A stretch of DNA of 40,420 bases from Aeolococcus sp035552595 (GTDB lineage Bacteria; Chloroflexota; Dormibacteria; Aeolococcales; Aeolococcaceae). Position numbers and translations under genes: made by a program. The stretch is taken from positions 1-40,420 of the forward strand of contig DASZKZ010000081.1 of NCBI GenBank assembly GCA_035552595.1. Reading direction: 5' to 3'. The notes beneath the pieces were generated by a model, which ran no database searches, was not told the DNA's origin, and saw only the letters and a program-made list of their open reading frames with translations. Positions 16,275 to 22,751 of the stretch are shown here, piece by piece; within the stretch, counting starts at the first letter, position 1, and the number at the start of each line of letters is the position of its first letter.

Positions 16275-17135
16275 ATGGCGCAGCTCCAGGAACGCTCCGT
16301 CAATTACCAGGGCGGCGTGGTCCGCTACCTGGTCGGCGGCGACGGTCCGCACCTGGTTCTCTGCCACGGCTTCCTCGGCTCCGCGGAGAATTTCGAGACC
16401 TGGTTCGATGAGCTGGCCCGCGTCCGCACCCTGGTGATCCCCGACCTGCCGGGATGCGGCGCCTCCGCGCCGCTGCTTGGCGTGCGCCACACCACCGGCC
16501 GGCTCGCGGCTGCCGTCGACGCCGTCTGCCGCGACGCGCGGGTGGAGCGGTTCGATGTCGGCGGTCTCTGCCTGGGCGCGTCGGTGGCCATGCGGCTCCT
16601 CACACGGCGGCCCGCCGACGTGGGACGGCTGGTGCTGCACACGCCCCTGCTGGCTCCGCGCCTGGTGCGCCGGCGCTTTCACCTCCAGGTGCGCGGGTTC
16701 ACCGCCCCGGGGATCTTTCCGGTCATCTCCTGGCTGAGCAGGCGCCGGGTGGTCAGCGACCTCTACAAGCGCGTCCTGGTCGAAGGCGACAACGTGGATC
16801 GCGCCGCCGCGGAGATGAACTTTCGCAACCAGCTGCGCGCCGATCCCCGTGCTCTGCGCGAATGGATCCTCGACGGGCTGGGCGGCGACGACGTCGAGCA
16901 GCTGCGGGAGTCCCGCAAGCAGGCGCTGATCATCGTCGCCTCCGACGACCGCATCGTCGACGTCGCCCAGCTGCGCAGCACGGTCACCGGCATGGGACAC
17001 GTGCACGTGGCGGAGGTGGCGGACGCCGGACACGGCTGGACGGAGAGCTACGTGCGACGCCAGCTGGAGCTGATCGCCGCCTTCCTCCAGGATCGACCGC
17101 TGCCCGCTCGGGCCGCGGTCGCCGCGGTCGCCTGA
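16275..17135 (+). CDS. Alpha/beta hydrolase with cysteine at the nucleophile elbow
   Basis: A 286-residue alpha/beta-hydrolase-fold protein, ATG 6 nt after the aldehyde dehydrogenase stop. The oxyanion HG motif appears as LVLCHGFLGSAENF. The nucleophile elbow reads VGGLCLGASVAM, so residue 99 is Cys (TGC 16569-16571) where most relatives have Ser in GHSxGG. The likely acid is in SDDRIVD and the histidine in AGHGWTESY. Cys-Asp-His triads are known in dienelactone hydrolases, so activity is plausible, but the substrate is unknown. The cap region (about 125-190) is Arg-rich. The position between an aldehyde dehydrogenase and an FAD amine oxidase suggests hydrolysis of an amide, ester or lactone intermediate in amine catabolism. 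Confidence 0.85.
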   Translation: MAQLQERSVNYQGGVVRYLVGGDGPHLVLCHGFLGSAENFETWFDELARVRTLVIPDLPGCGASAPLLGVRHTTGRLAAAVDAVCRDARVERFDVGGLCLGASVAMRLLTRRPADVGRLVLHTPLLAPRLVRRRFHLQVRGFTAPGIFPVISWLSRRRVVSDLYKRVLVEGDNVDRAAAEMNFRNQLRADPRALREWILDGLGGDDVEQLRESRKQALIIVASDDRIVDVAQLRSTVTGMGHVHVAEVADAGHGWTESYVRRQLELIAAFLQDRPLPARAAVAAVA

Positions 17136-17139
17136 GGCG

Positions 17140-18288
17140 ATGACCGCGCTGCCGGAGAGCGCGGAGTGCGTCATCGTCGGGGGAGGCGTGGTGGGTTGCA
17201 GCCTGGCGTACCACCTGGCTCGGGCGGGAGCGCGCCCGCTCCTCCTCGAGCGCGGCGACCTCGGCGCCGGATCGACCGCCCGGGGCGCCGGAGGGGTCCG
17301 CCAGCAGTTCTCGACAGAGGTCAACGTGCGGGTGGGGATGCTGAGCAGACAGCTCCTCGAGCGCTTCCAGGACGAGGTGGGCGCGACGGCCGATCTGCGC
17401 CCCATCGGCTACCTCTTCGTGGCCACCGAGGCGGCGCAGATGGAGCAGTTCGCGCGCAACGTGGAGATGCAGCACGCCGTGGGCCTCAGCGACGTCCGGC
17501 TGCTGAGCACCGAGGAGGTGGCCGAACGGGTGCCTCAACTGAACGTCGAGGACGTGGTCGGCGGCACCTTCTGTCCCAGCGACGGGCTGGCCGGCCCCAA
17601 CGAGGTCACCTCGGGCTACGTCAGCGCGGCACGCCGGCACGGCGCCCAGGTGCTCGACGGCGTCACCGTGGAGGCGATCGAGCGCGCCGGCGATGTGGTG
17701 TCCGCGGTGGTGGCGGACGGATGCCGGATCTCCACGCCGCTGGTGGTCAACTGCGCGGGACCGTATGCGGCCGCGGTCGGCGAGCTCGCCTCGGTCCCGG
17801 TGCCGGTGAAGCCGTACCGCCGCCAGCTCTTTCTCACCGAGAGGTTCACGTTGGAGCGCGATCCCCCGATGACGGTGGACATGCGCACCTCGTTCTACTT
17901 CCACCCCGAGGGCGACGGCTTGATGATGGGGATGAGCGACCCCGCCGAGCCGTCCTCTTTCGACACCAGCGTCGACTGGGGGTTCCTGGAGCACCTCGTC
18001 GAGCACGCCACCCACCGCCTCCCCGCCCTGGAGCACGCCGGTATCAGGACGGGCTGGGCGGGGCTGTACGAGGTGTCACCCGATCACCAGGCGATCGTCG
18101 GTGAGTCGGACCTCGGTGGCTTCTGGCTGTGCTGCGGGTTCAGCGGCCATGGCTTCATGCAGGCGCCGGCGGTCGGCCGCCTGCTCGCCGCCGAGATCAC
18201 CGGGGCCGGCGCCGAGATCGATCTCGCGCCGTTCCGTCCCGACCGCTTCGCTCGCGGGGAGAGCCGGCCGGAGGCCGCGGTGATCTGA
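17140..18288 (+). CDS. FAD-dependent oxidoreductase (DAO family, sarcosine oxidase beta-like)
   Basis: Predicted to oxidise a secondary or N-substituted amine using FAD: 382 residues from ATG 17140, 4 nt after the hydrolase stop. The dinucleotide-binding motif GGGVVGCSLAYHLARAG lies at about 13-29, with the ribose-binding acid in LLLERGDLGAGSTARGAGGVRQQFS. C-terminal features typical of the SoxB/FOXRED1 branch include TGWAGLYEVSPDHQAIVGE and CGFSGHGFMQAPAVGRLLA. No alpha, gamma or delta sarcosine oxidase partner genes are near, so it is probably a single-subunit enzyme. Relatives include gamma-glutamylputrescine oxidase and proline or hydroxyproline dehydrogenases; the substrate is undetermined. 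Last gene of the operon; it abuts the next convergent gene with no gap. Confidence 0.88.
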   Translation: MTALPESAECVIVGGGVVGCSLAYHLARAGARPLLLERGDLGAGSTARGAGGVRQQFSTEVNVRVGMLSRQLLERFQDEVGATADLRPIGYLFVATEAAQMEQFARNVEMQHAVGLSDVRLLSTEEVAERVPQLNVEDVVGGTFCPSDGLAGPNEVTSGYVSAARRHGAQVLDGVTVEAIERAGDVVSAVVADGCRISTPLVVNCAGPYAAAVGELASVPVPVKPYRRQLFLTERFTLERDPPMTVDMRTSFYFHPEGDGLMMGMSDPAEPSSFDTSVDWGFLEHLVEHATHRLPALEHAGIRTGWAGLYEVSPDHQAIVGESDLGGFWLCCGFSGHGFMQAPAVGRLLAAEITGAGAEIDLAPFRPDRFARGESRPEAAVI

Positions 18289-18492
18289 TCAGGCGGGGCG
18301 GCGCCGGGCGAAGTTGGCGGCCACGAAGCTGAGGATGCCGAGAACGCCGGCGACGGTGGCGTGCTTGTAGTGACGCCCGACGGCGCTGGCCAGCAGCCCG
18401 GTGTCGGTGGTGGCGTAGAAGATGGCGAGGGCGATGAACAGCACCCCGAGCAGCGCCAGCAGGATGGGGGGAAGCGGGCTCCGAGAATTCAT
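18289..18492 (-). CDS. Small two-helix membrane protein
   Basis: A 67-residue protein with a GGAG ribosome site 6-7 nt before ATG 18492, which supports it as a real small gene. Two hydrophobic segments, PPILLALLGVLFIALAIFYATT and ATVAGVLGILSFVAANFA, flank a short polar, basic loop (VGRHYKHA); the tail is RRRPA. It lies 18 nt downstream of uppP on the same strand and so may act with cell-wall lipid carrier recycling. No function is known to me. Its stop lies immediately beside the stop of the convergent FAD oxidoreductase. Confidence 0.7.
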   Translation of the reverse strand: MNSRSPLPPILLALLGVLFIALAIFYATTDTGLLASAVGRHYKHATVAGVLGILSFVAANFARRRPA

Positions 18493-18510
18493 GAGAACTC
18501 CGATCTCTTG

Positions 18511-19368
18511 TCAGCGAAGGATGATCAGGCCGGTGACGCCGAGAGCAGCACAGTAGCCCGCAAAGGGGTCCAGGCGCCCGATCTCGAAATACCTGACCAG
18601 CACGCGGGCGCTGGCGTAGGCGATCACGCCGGCGATCACCGCCCCGGCGGTGTAGAGGCCCAGCGGGGCGCCGCTGCCGGGCAGCTGGGGCACCTCGAGG
18701 AGTCCCGCCCCCAGGATGATCGGGGTGGCCAGCAGGAAGGCGAAGCGCACCGCCTCGGTGTGGCGAAGCCCTGCCACCAGGCCTCCGGCCATGGTGACCC
18801 CCGACCTCGAGATCCCGGGAAGCAGCGACGACACCTGGAAGATGCCCACCAGGACGGCGCGGGTGAAGCTCAGCTCCTCGACGCGTCCGAAACGCTCCTC
18901 ACGGCCCGCTCCGCCGGCCGACCCGCGGCGGCGCTCCTCGCGGCGGCGCAGCATCTCCGCTCCCGCCAGGACGGCGCCGTTGACGAGCAGGAAGAGGGCC
19001 GCGGTTCGAGGGTGGCCGAAGAGGGTCTTCAGCGGGGTCTCGAGAGCCACCCCCATGGCCCCGGCGGGGATGGTGGCGACCACCAGGAGGAAGGCGAGAC
19101 GCTCGTCGCTGTTCTCGATGCGCCCGCGGGCTGCGGCCTTGAAGAACCCGCGGAGGATCCGCCACCACTGCTCCCGGTAGAGGAAGAGCAGGGCGAACCC
19201 GGTGCCGAGGTGGAGCAGGGTGAGGAAGGGGACGAAGCTCGGGGCCGCCGGGTCGACGCCGAGGTGGAAGAGGGCCGGCACCACCACGGCATGGCCGAGC
19301 GAGGACACCGGGAACAGCTCGGTGGCACCCTGCAGAGCGGCGAGAAAGATGACGAGGGCTGGGCTCAC
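18511..19368 (-). CDS. uppP: Undecaprenyl-diphosphatase
   Basis: Dephosphorylates undecaprenyl pyrophosphate to recycle the lipid carrier of peptidoglycan and other envelope polymers; integral membrane enzyme also called BacA, linked to bacitracin tolerance. The 285-residue product from GTG 19368 begins at the conserved core (VSPALVIFLAALQGATELFPVSSLGHAVV), containing the (E/Q)-rich first signature. The second signature PGISRSGVTMAGGL is at about 190-203. Roughly eight transmembrane segments are visible. An in-frame ATG at 19446 would overlap the divergent transporter and adds non-conserved residues; TAGGCT 8 nt before GTG 19368 favours the shorter form and a leaderless mRNA. Confidence 0.93.
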   Translation of the reverse strand: MSPALVIFLAALQGATELFPVSSLGHAVVVPALFHLGVDPAAPSFVPFLTLLHLGTGFALLFLYREQWWRILRGFFKAAARGRIENSDERLAFLLVVATIPAGAMGVALETPLKTLFGHPRTAALFLLVNGAVLAGAEMLRRREERRRGSAGGAGREERFGRVEELSFTRAVLVGIFQVSSLLPGISRSGVTMAGGLVAGLRHTEAVRFAFLLATPIILGAGLLEVPQLPGSGAPLGLYTAGAVIAGVIAYASARVLVRYFEIGRLDPFAGYCAALGVTGLIILR

Positions 19369-19376
19369 GCGGCCCG

Positions 19377-19382
19377 AGCCTA
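19377..19382 (-). promoter_or_regulatory. -10 element, leaderless promoter of uppP
   Basis: Minus-strand TAGGCT followed by 8 nt and the GTG start of uppP. The same hexamer occurs before pepN and rpe. No Shine-Dalgarno precedes the GTG. Confidence 0.5.
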
Positions 19383-19402
19383 CCAGCGAGGCGGCGCTGC
19401 GA

Positions 19403-19432
19403 GCGGTGCCGGGGCGGTGCCGGGGCGGTGCC
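19403..19432. repeat. 11-bp tandem repeat, about 2.7 copies
   Basis: GCGGTGCC recurs at 19403, 19414 and 19425 (unit GCGGTGCCGGG, period 11). The last copy contains the likely GTG start of the MFS gene at 19428. Such a repeat could slip and alter spacing in the divergent uppP/MFS region. Confidence 0.7.
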
Positions 19433-20798
19433 GAGCAATGATGCACCGGTGCAAGAGAGCGAGCTGGCGGAACCGGCCGGCTCCGTGATCGCCCCGGCGA
19501 CGCCGGCGGCGGGCCCGCTGCCGCAGGCCCTGTCGCCCCTGCCCCGCTGGCCGCCGCCGGCCCTGGGGGTGCGAGCGTTCCGGTGGTACTGGATCGCCCA
19601 GTGGCCCACTCTGCTGGGCACCTGGATGCAGGTGGTGGCGCTGGGGTTCCTGGTCTTCGACCTCACCCACAGCAGCACGGCGGTGGCCGCGGTGGCCGCG
19701 GCCGACGGCCTCCCGGCCGTGATCCTGTCTCTGGCCGGGGGCCTGCTCGCGGACCGCCTTCCCCGCCGGCGCATCCTCCTGGTCACCCAGTCCGTGCTCG
19801 GGGCCAGCTCCGGCGCCCTCGCCGTGCTCGCCCTGACCGGCCACGCCGGCTTCTGGGCGATCGTCGCCGTGGCAGTGGTCTACGGCTCGGCGGACGCGCT
19901 CGACCTACCCACCCGCCAGGCGATGGTGTCCGACCTGGTCGATCGGGAGCTGATCGTCAACGCGGTGGCGCTCAGCTCCACGGCGATGAGCGTGACCCGC
20001 ATCGTGGGACCGTCATTGGCCGGGCTGCTCATCGCCACCGCCGGGCCCGGGGTGTGCTTCGCCGCCCTGTCGCTGGCGTACATCGCGCCGCTGGCGGTGC
20101 TGCTCACCGTCATCCCCGACGTCAAGCCGCTGCCCAGGGCAGCCGGGGCGACAGCGCTCGGCGACCTGTTCGAGGGGGTGCGGACGGTGCGCCGTGACCC
20201 GCTGGTGCGGGGCATCGTCATCGTCTGCGCCGCCCTCGCCTTCTTCGGGGTCTCGTACATGCCGTATCTGCCGGTTCTGGCCAGAACACAGCTGCACGGC
20301 GGTGCTGCCGTGCTCGGCCTGCTCTATTCCATCGGGGGCATCGGCGGGATCGTGGGCGGAATGGTGATCGCCACCATCGGCAACACCGGCGGCCGGCGCC
20401 GGCTGCTCATCATCGGCGGGGCAGTGTACGCGGTCAGCCTATTCGCGGTGGCCCATTCGGGGGTGCTCCCGATCACGCTGGTGGCGCTGGTGGGCATCAG
20501 CTTCGCGTTCCTGGCCATGAACACCTCGATGACCACCCTGCTCCAGACCGACGCCGACCCCGCTCTGCGGGGCCGCCTCCTGGGCATCTACGCGATGCTG
20601 TTCGCCGGTCTGCAGCCACTGGGCACGCTGATGTATGCCGTCGCGGCCCGGGTCGCCGGCCTGTTCAGCGCCATCGGTGTGGGGGCGCTGGTGGTGGGTC
20701 TGGTGGCCATCCTGGTGGCGGTGTCCCCCAGCTTCCGCGCCCGCTTCGCCGCCGCGGCTCCATCGGCGCGAGACCGTGCTCTCGGGTGTGCTGACTAG
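19428..20798 (+). CDS. MFS transporter (EntS-like MFS_3 family exporter)
   Basis: A 456-residue twelve-helix major facilitator. After a Pro/Ala-rich N-terminal tail of about 45 residues, helix 1 begins FRWYWIAQWPTLLGTWMQVVALGFLVFDLT. The motif-A loop GGLLADRLPRRRILLVTQ lies between helices 2 and 3. ADALDLPTRQAMVSDLVDR is characteristic of the EntS/MFS_3 exporter branch, whose members pump out siderophores, macrolides or other small molecules. The second half has GGAVLGLLYSIGGIGGIVGG. Starts possible at GTG 19428 or GTG 19449. Divergent from uppP. Substrate unknown. Confidence 0.88.
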   Translation: MPSNDAPVQESELAEPAGSVIAPATPAAGPLPQALSPLPRWPPPALGVRAFRWYWIAQWPTLLGTWMQVVALGFLVFDLTHSSTAVAAVAAADGLPAVILSLAGGLLADRLPRRRILLVTQSVLGASSGALAVLALTGHAGFWAIVAVAVVYGSADALDLPTRQAMVSDLVDRELIVNAVALSSTAMSVTRIVGPSLAGLLIATAGPGVCFAALSLAYIAPLAVLLTVIPDVKPLPRAAGATALGDLFEGVRTVRRDPLVRGIVIVCAALAFFGVSYMPYLPVLARTQLHGGAAVLGLLYSIGGIGGIVGGMVIATIGNTGGRRRLLIIGGAVYAVSLFAVAHSGVLPITLVALVGISFAFLAMNTSMTTLLQTDADPALRGRLLGIYAMLFAGLQPLGTLMYAVAARVAGLFSAIGVGALVVGLVAILVAVSPSFRARFAAAAPSARDRALGCAD

Positions 20799-20801
20799 AC
20801 T
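20796..20801 (+). promoter_or_regulatory. -10 element before the parvulin-like lipoprotein gene
   Basis: TAGACT overlaps the MFS stop codon (TAG 20796-20798) and lies 9 nt before GTG 20811, with no Shine-Dalgarno in between. Consistent with a leaderless or nearly leaderless transcript. Confidence 0.4.
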
Positions 20802-20810
20802 GGCGGCGAC

Positions 20811-21749
20811 GTGCGCCGCTCCTTCGCCGCCCTGCTCGCGCTGCTCTGCGCCGCCTGCGCCGGCGCTCCGTCGTCAGCGGCCACACACCCCACCCAGGTG
20901 GTCGCCCGGGTGGGGTCGACGGCCATCGGCGCCGACCTCTTCGCGGTGCGCCTGCAGAGCGCGCTCACGGCAGTGACGCAGGCCGGAGGACCGCAGAACA
21001 ATGCGGCGATGACGGCGCAGGTGCGCGCCTCGGTGCTGCGCAGCTTGCTCATCGACACCGTGATCGCGCAGGAGGCGGCGGCGTCGGGCGTCGCCGCCAC
21101 CGCCGCGGAGGTGCAATCGCAGGTCGACGCCGATACCCAGACGGCCGGCGGTACCTCGCAGCTGCAGAGCCAGCTGGCCACCCTGGGAGGCTCGCTCGCC
21201 CAGCTTCGTGACGAGATCCGATCCTCGCTCAACGAGCAGAAGCTCGAGGACGCCTTCGCGCGGCAGCGCGCCGCCGAGATCCAGCAGAAGCTCCATGGTG
21301 GCACGGGGTTTGCCGCCCTGGCCGTCCAGTACTCCGACGACGCGGCCACCGCCGCCAAGGGAGGCGCGCTCGGGGCGGTGCCGCGCTCGCAGGTCCAGGG
21401 CGACGATCCCGCGTACGCGGCCGCGGTGCTCGCGCTGCATCCCGGCGCGTACACCACCACACCCATCCGCGATGCGCAGGGGTACGACATCGTAGCGCTG
21501 GACTCGTCGTCGGCGACCACGCTGACCCTGCGCCACATCATCGTCGACGCGCCAGAGCCCTACACCGTCAAGGAGCGGCCCGCCTGGTTCTCCGCGGCCA
21601 TCTTCGAGTCGCTCGCCCAGGACTGCTCGGCGGGACAGATCCACATCTACGTCAGCAACACAGGAGACGACCCCTGCGCGGCGGTGTCGCCGAGCCCGTC
21701 ACCGAGCGGCTCGAGCACCGTCGCGGCTAGCCCCACGCCGAGCCCGTGA
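20811..21749 (+). CDS. Parvulin-type peptidyl-prolyl isomerase, secreted lipoprotein-like
   Basis: A PrsA/SurA-like extracytoplasmic foldase, 312 residues from GTG 20811. The N-terminus MRRSFAALLALLCAACAG is a signal peptide with a Cys at 16 (LCAAC; position -3 is Cys rather than the usual Leu, so lipidation is likely but not certain). The SurA_N-like helical region is about 25-155 (VVARVGSTAIGADLFAVRLQ, LLIDTVIAQEAAASG, LNEQKLEDAFARQRA). The rotamase domain is about 160-250: GGTGFAALAVQYSDDAATAAKGG followed by GALGAVPRSQV and GYDIVALDS. A Ser/Pro/Thr-rich tail ends the protein. The catalytic parvulin histidines are not all evident, so it may act as a chaperone. Confidence 0.85.
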   Translation: MRRSFAALLALLCAACAGAPSSAATHPTQVVARVGSTAIGADLFAVRLQSALTAVTQAGGPQNNAAMTAQVRASVLRSLLIDTVIAQEAAASGVAATAAEVQSQVDADTQTAGGTSQLQSQLATLGGSLAQLRDEIRSSLNEQKLEDAFARQRAAEIQQKLHGGTGFAALAVQYSDDAATAAKGGALGAVPRSQVQGDDPAYAAAVLALHPGAYTTTPIRDAQGYDIVALDSSSATTLTLRHIIVDAPEPYTVKERPAWFSAAIFESLAQDCSAGQIHIYVSNTGDDPCAAVSPSPSPSGSSTVAASPTPSP

Positions 21750-22103
21750 GCCGGTCCGCCGCCCTGGCAGTTGACCAACACTCGCTGTTCACCTTCGGGC
21801 TGGGCAGCGGCGGACCGCGATATCTCTGGCTCCTGCCCATCGTGGTCGTCGGGCAGCGGTGGCATCGCCAGCACCGTCAAGGGCGGAGTGCCGTTCCTGA
21901 TCAGCAACGCGGTGTCCGCGCAGGCCATCCAGGACCTGGTCCTCGCCCTGGTCGCCTTCGCCTTCTTCAGCTGCGGCCTGGCCATCCAGGCGGCCGCCGC
22001 CCGGCTGATCTTCTCAGCCATCGGGGCCGTGTACTCCATCCTGTCGCGGCCGGCCCGGCGCCTCCCTGCGGTGTCCCCGGCCCCGGCCGAGGCCGCCACC
22101 TGA
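21747..22103 (+). pseudogene. Remnant of an APC-superfamily amino acid permease
   Basis: This fills the only gene-free stretch longer than 300 nt (21750-22143). In the frame ending at TGA 22101-22103, bases 21852-22016 read GGIASTVKGGVPFLISNAVS, then the hydrophobic helix QDLVLALVAFAFFSCGLAIQ and AAAARLIFS. This matches the helix 7/8 region of bacterial amino acid permeases, where the motif is C-x-LA-x-x-x-x-x-x-R-LIFS. The usual ARDxxLP after it is lost. Another frame just upstream (about 21800-21850) encodes LWLLPIVVVG, which could be the preceding helix displaced by a frameshift. No start, no other helices. I read it as a decayed fragment; a short real membrane protein is the alternative. 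Confidence 0.5.
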
Positions 22104-22143
22104 CACACCGCGGCAGGCGGACGGCGAGGACCACGCCGAGCGC

Positions 22144-22731
22144 GTGAGGGCGTTCCTCGCCGTCCCGGTCGTGACGCCGGCGCTGGAGCCGTTCACGGCG
22201 CTGCGCGAACGTCTCATCGCCGCGGTGGACGCGGTGCGCTGGGTTCCCGCCGAGAGCCCCCACATCACCCTGCATTTCTTCGGTGCCATCGACGATGCCG
22301 CCGCGCGGCGTGCTCTCGCGGCGGTGACCCCGGCTCTGGCCGGCCACGCCCCGCTGCGGCTGCGCCTGCGCGGCCTCGGTGCCTTTCCCTCGCAGAGGCA
22401 CCCACGCGTTCTCTGGTGGGGTGTCGATGGGGACCTTGTCGCTCTCCACGCGCTGGCCGCAGCGTGCCAGGCCGCGCTCAGCGCCGCCGGTTTCGTTGTC
22501 GAAGCGCGTCCCTGGCACCCGCACTGCACACTCGGCCGGCCTGGTCACCCCTGGCCGGGCCACGCGGTGCGGAGCTGGCTGGCCCTGGGCCGCGAGGCGC
22601 CGGCCACGCCGCTGTTCAGCGCCGACCGCGCCGTCCTCTATGAGTCGGTGAGGGGTCCCGACGGCGTGTCGCACCATGCGCGTGCCTGGCTGGCGCTGGG
22701 CGGGGAGGCCGCCTCAACGCCCGTCGGGTAG
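22144..22731 (+). CDS. thpR: RNA 2',3'-cyclic phosphodiesterase (2'-5' RNA ligase family)
   Basis: A 195-residue member of the 2H phosphoesterase superfamily, GTG start at 22144. It begins MRAFLAVPV, as family members do (MRxFxAIxL). The two catalytic HxT motifs are HITLHFFG at about 40-47 and HCTLGRPG at about 127-134, spaced as expected. The enzyme opens 2',3'-cyclic phosphate RNA ends to 2'-phosphates. It ends tail-to-tail with aceE, 20 nt apart. Length is slightly above the usual 180. Confidence 0.92.
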   Translation: MRAFLAVPVVTPALEPFTALRERLIAAVDAVRWVPAESPHITLHFFGAIDDAAARRALAAVTPALAGHAPLRLRLRGLGAFPSQRHPRVLWWGVDGDLVALHALAAACQAALSAAGFVVEARPWHPHCTLGRPGHPWPGHAVRSWLALGREAPATPLFSADRAVLYESVRGPDGVSHHARAWLALGGEAASTPVG

Positions 22732-22751
22732 GCCGGTGTCGTCGAGCTCGA

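Noticed and set aside
14379..17405. A 1008-codon open frame on the minus strand opposite the aminotransferase, aldehyde dehydrogenase and hydrolase genes
   Set aside because: Low-complexity His/Gly/Arg/Asp-rich translation with no motif, fully antisense to three well-supported enzymes; a by-product of high-GC codon bias.
21746..22147. A 133-codon frame (MSRSAALAVDQ...) as an intact gene
   Set aside because: After about residue 35 the translation becomes Arg/Gly/Pro-rich frame-shadow sequence; the membrane-like signal is in another frame, and the region is better read as a permease remnant.
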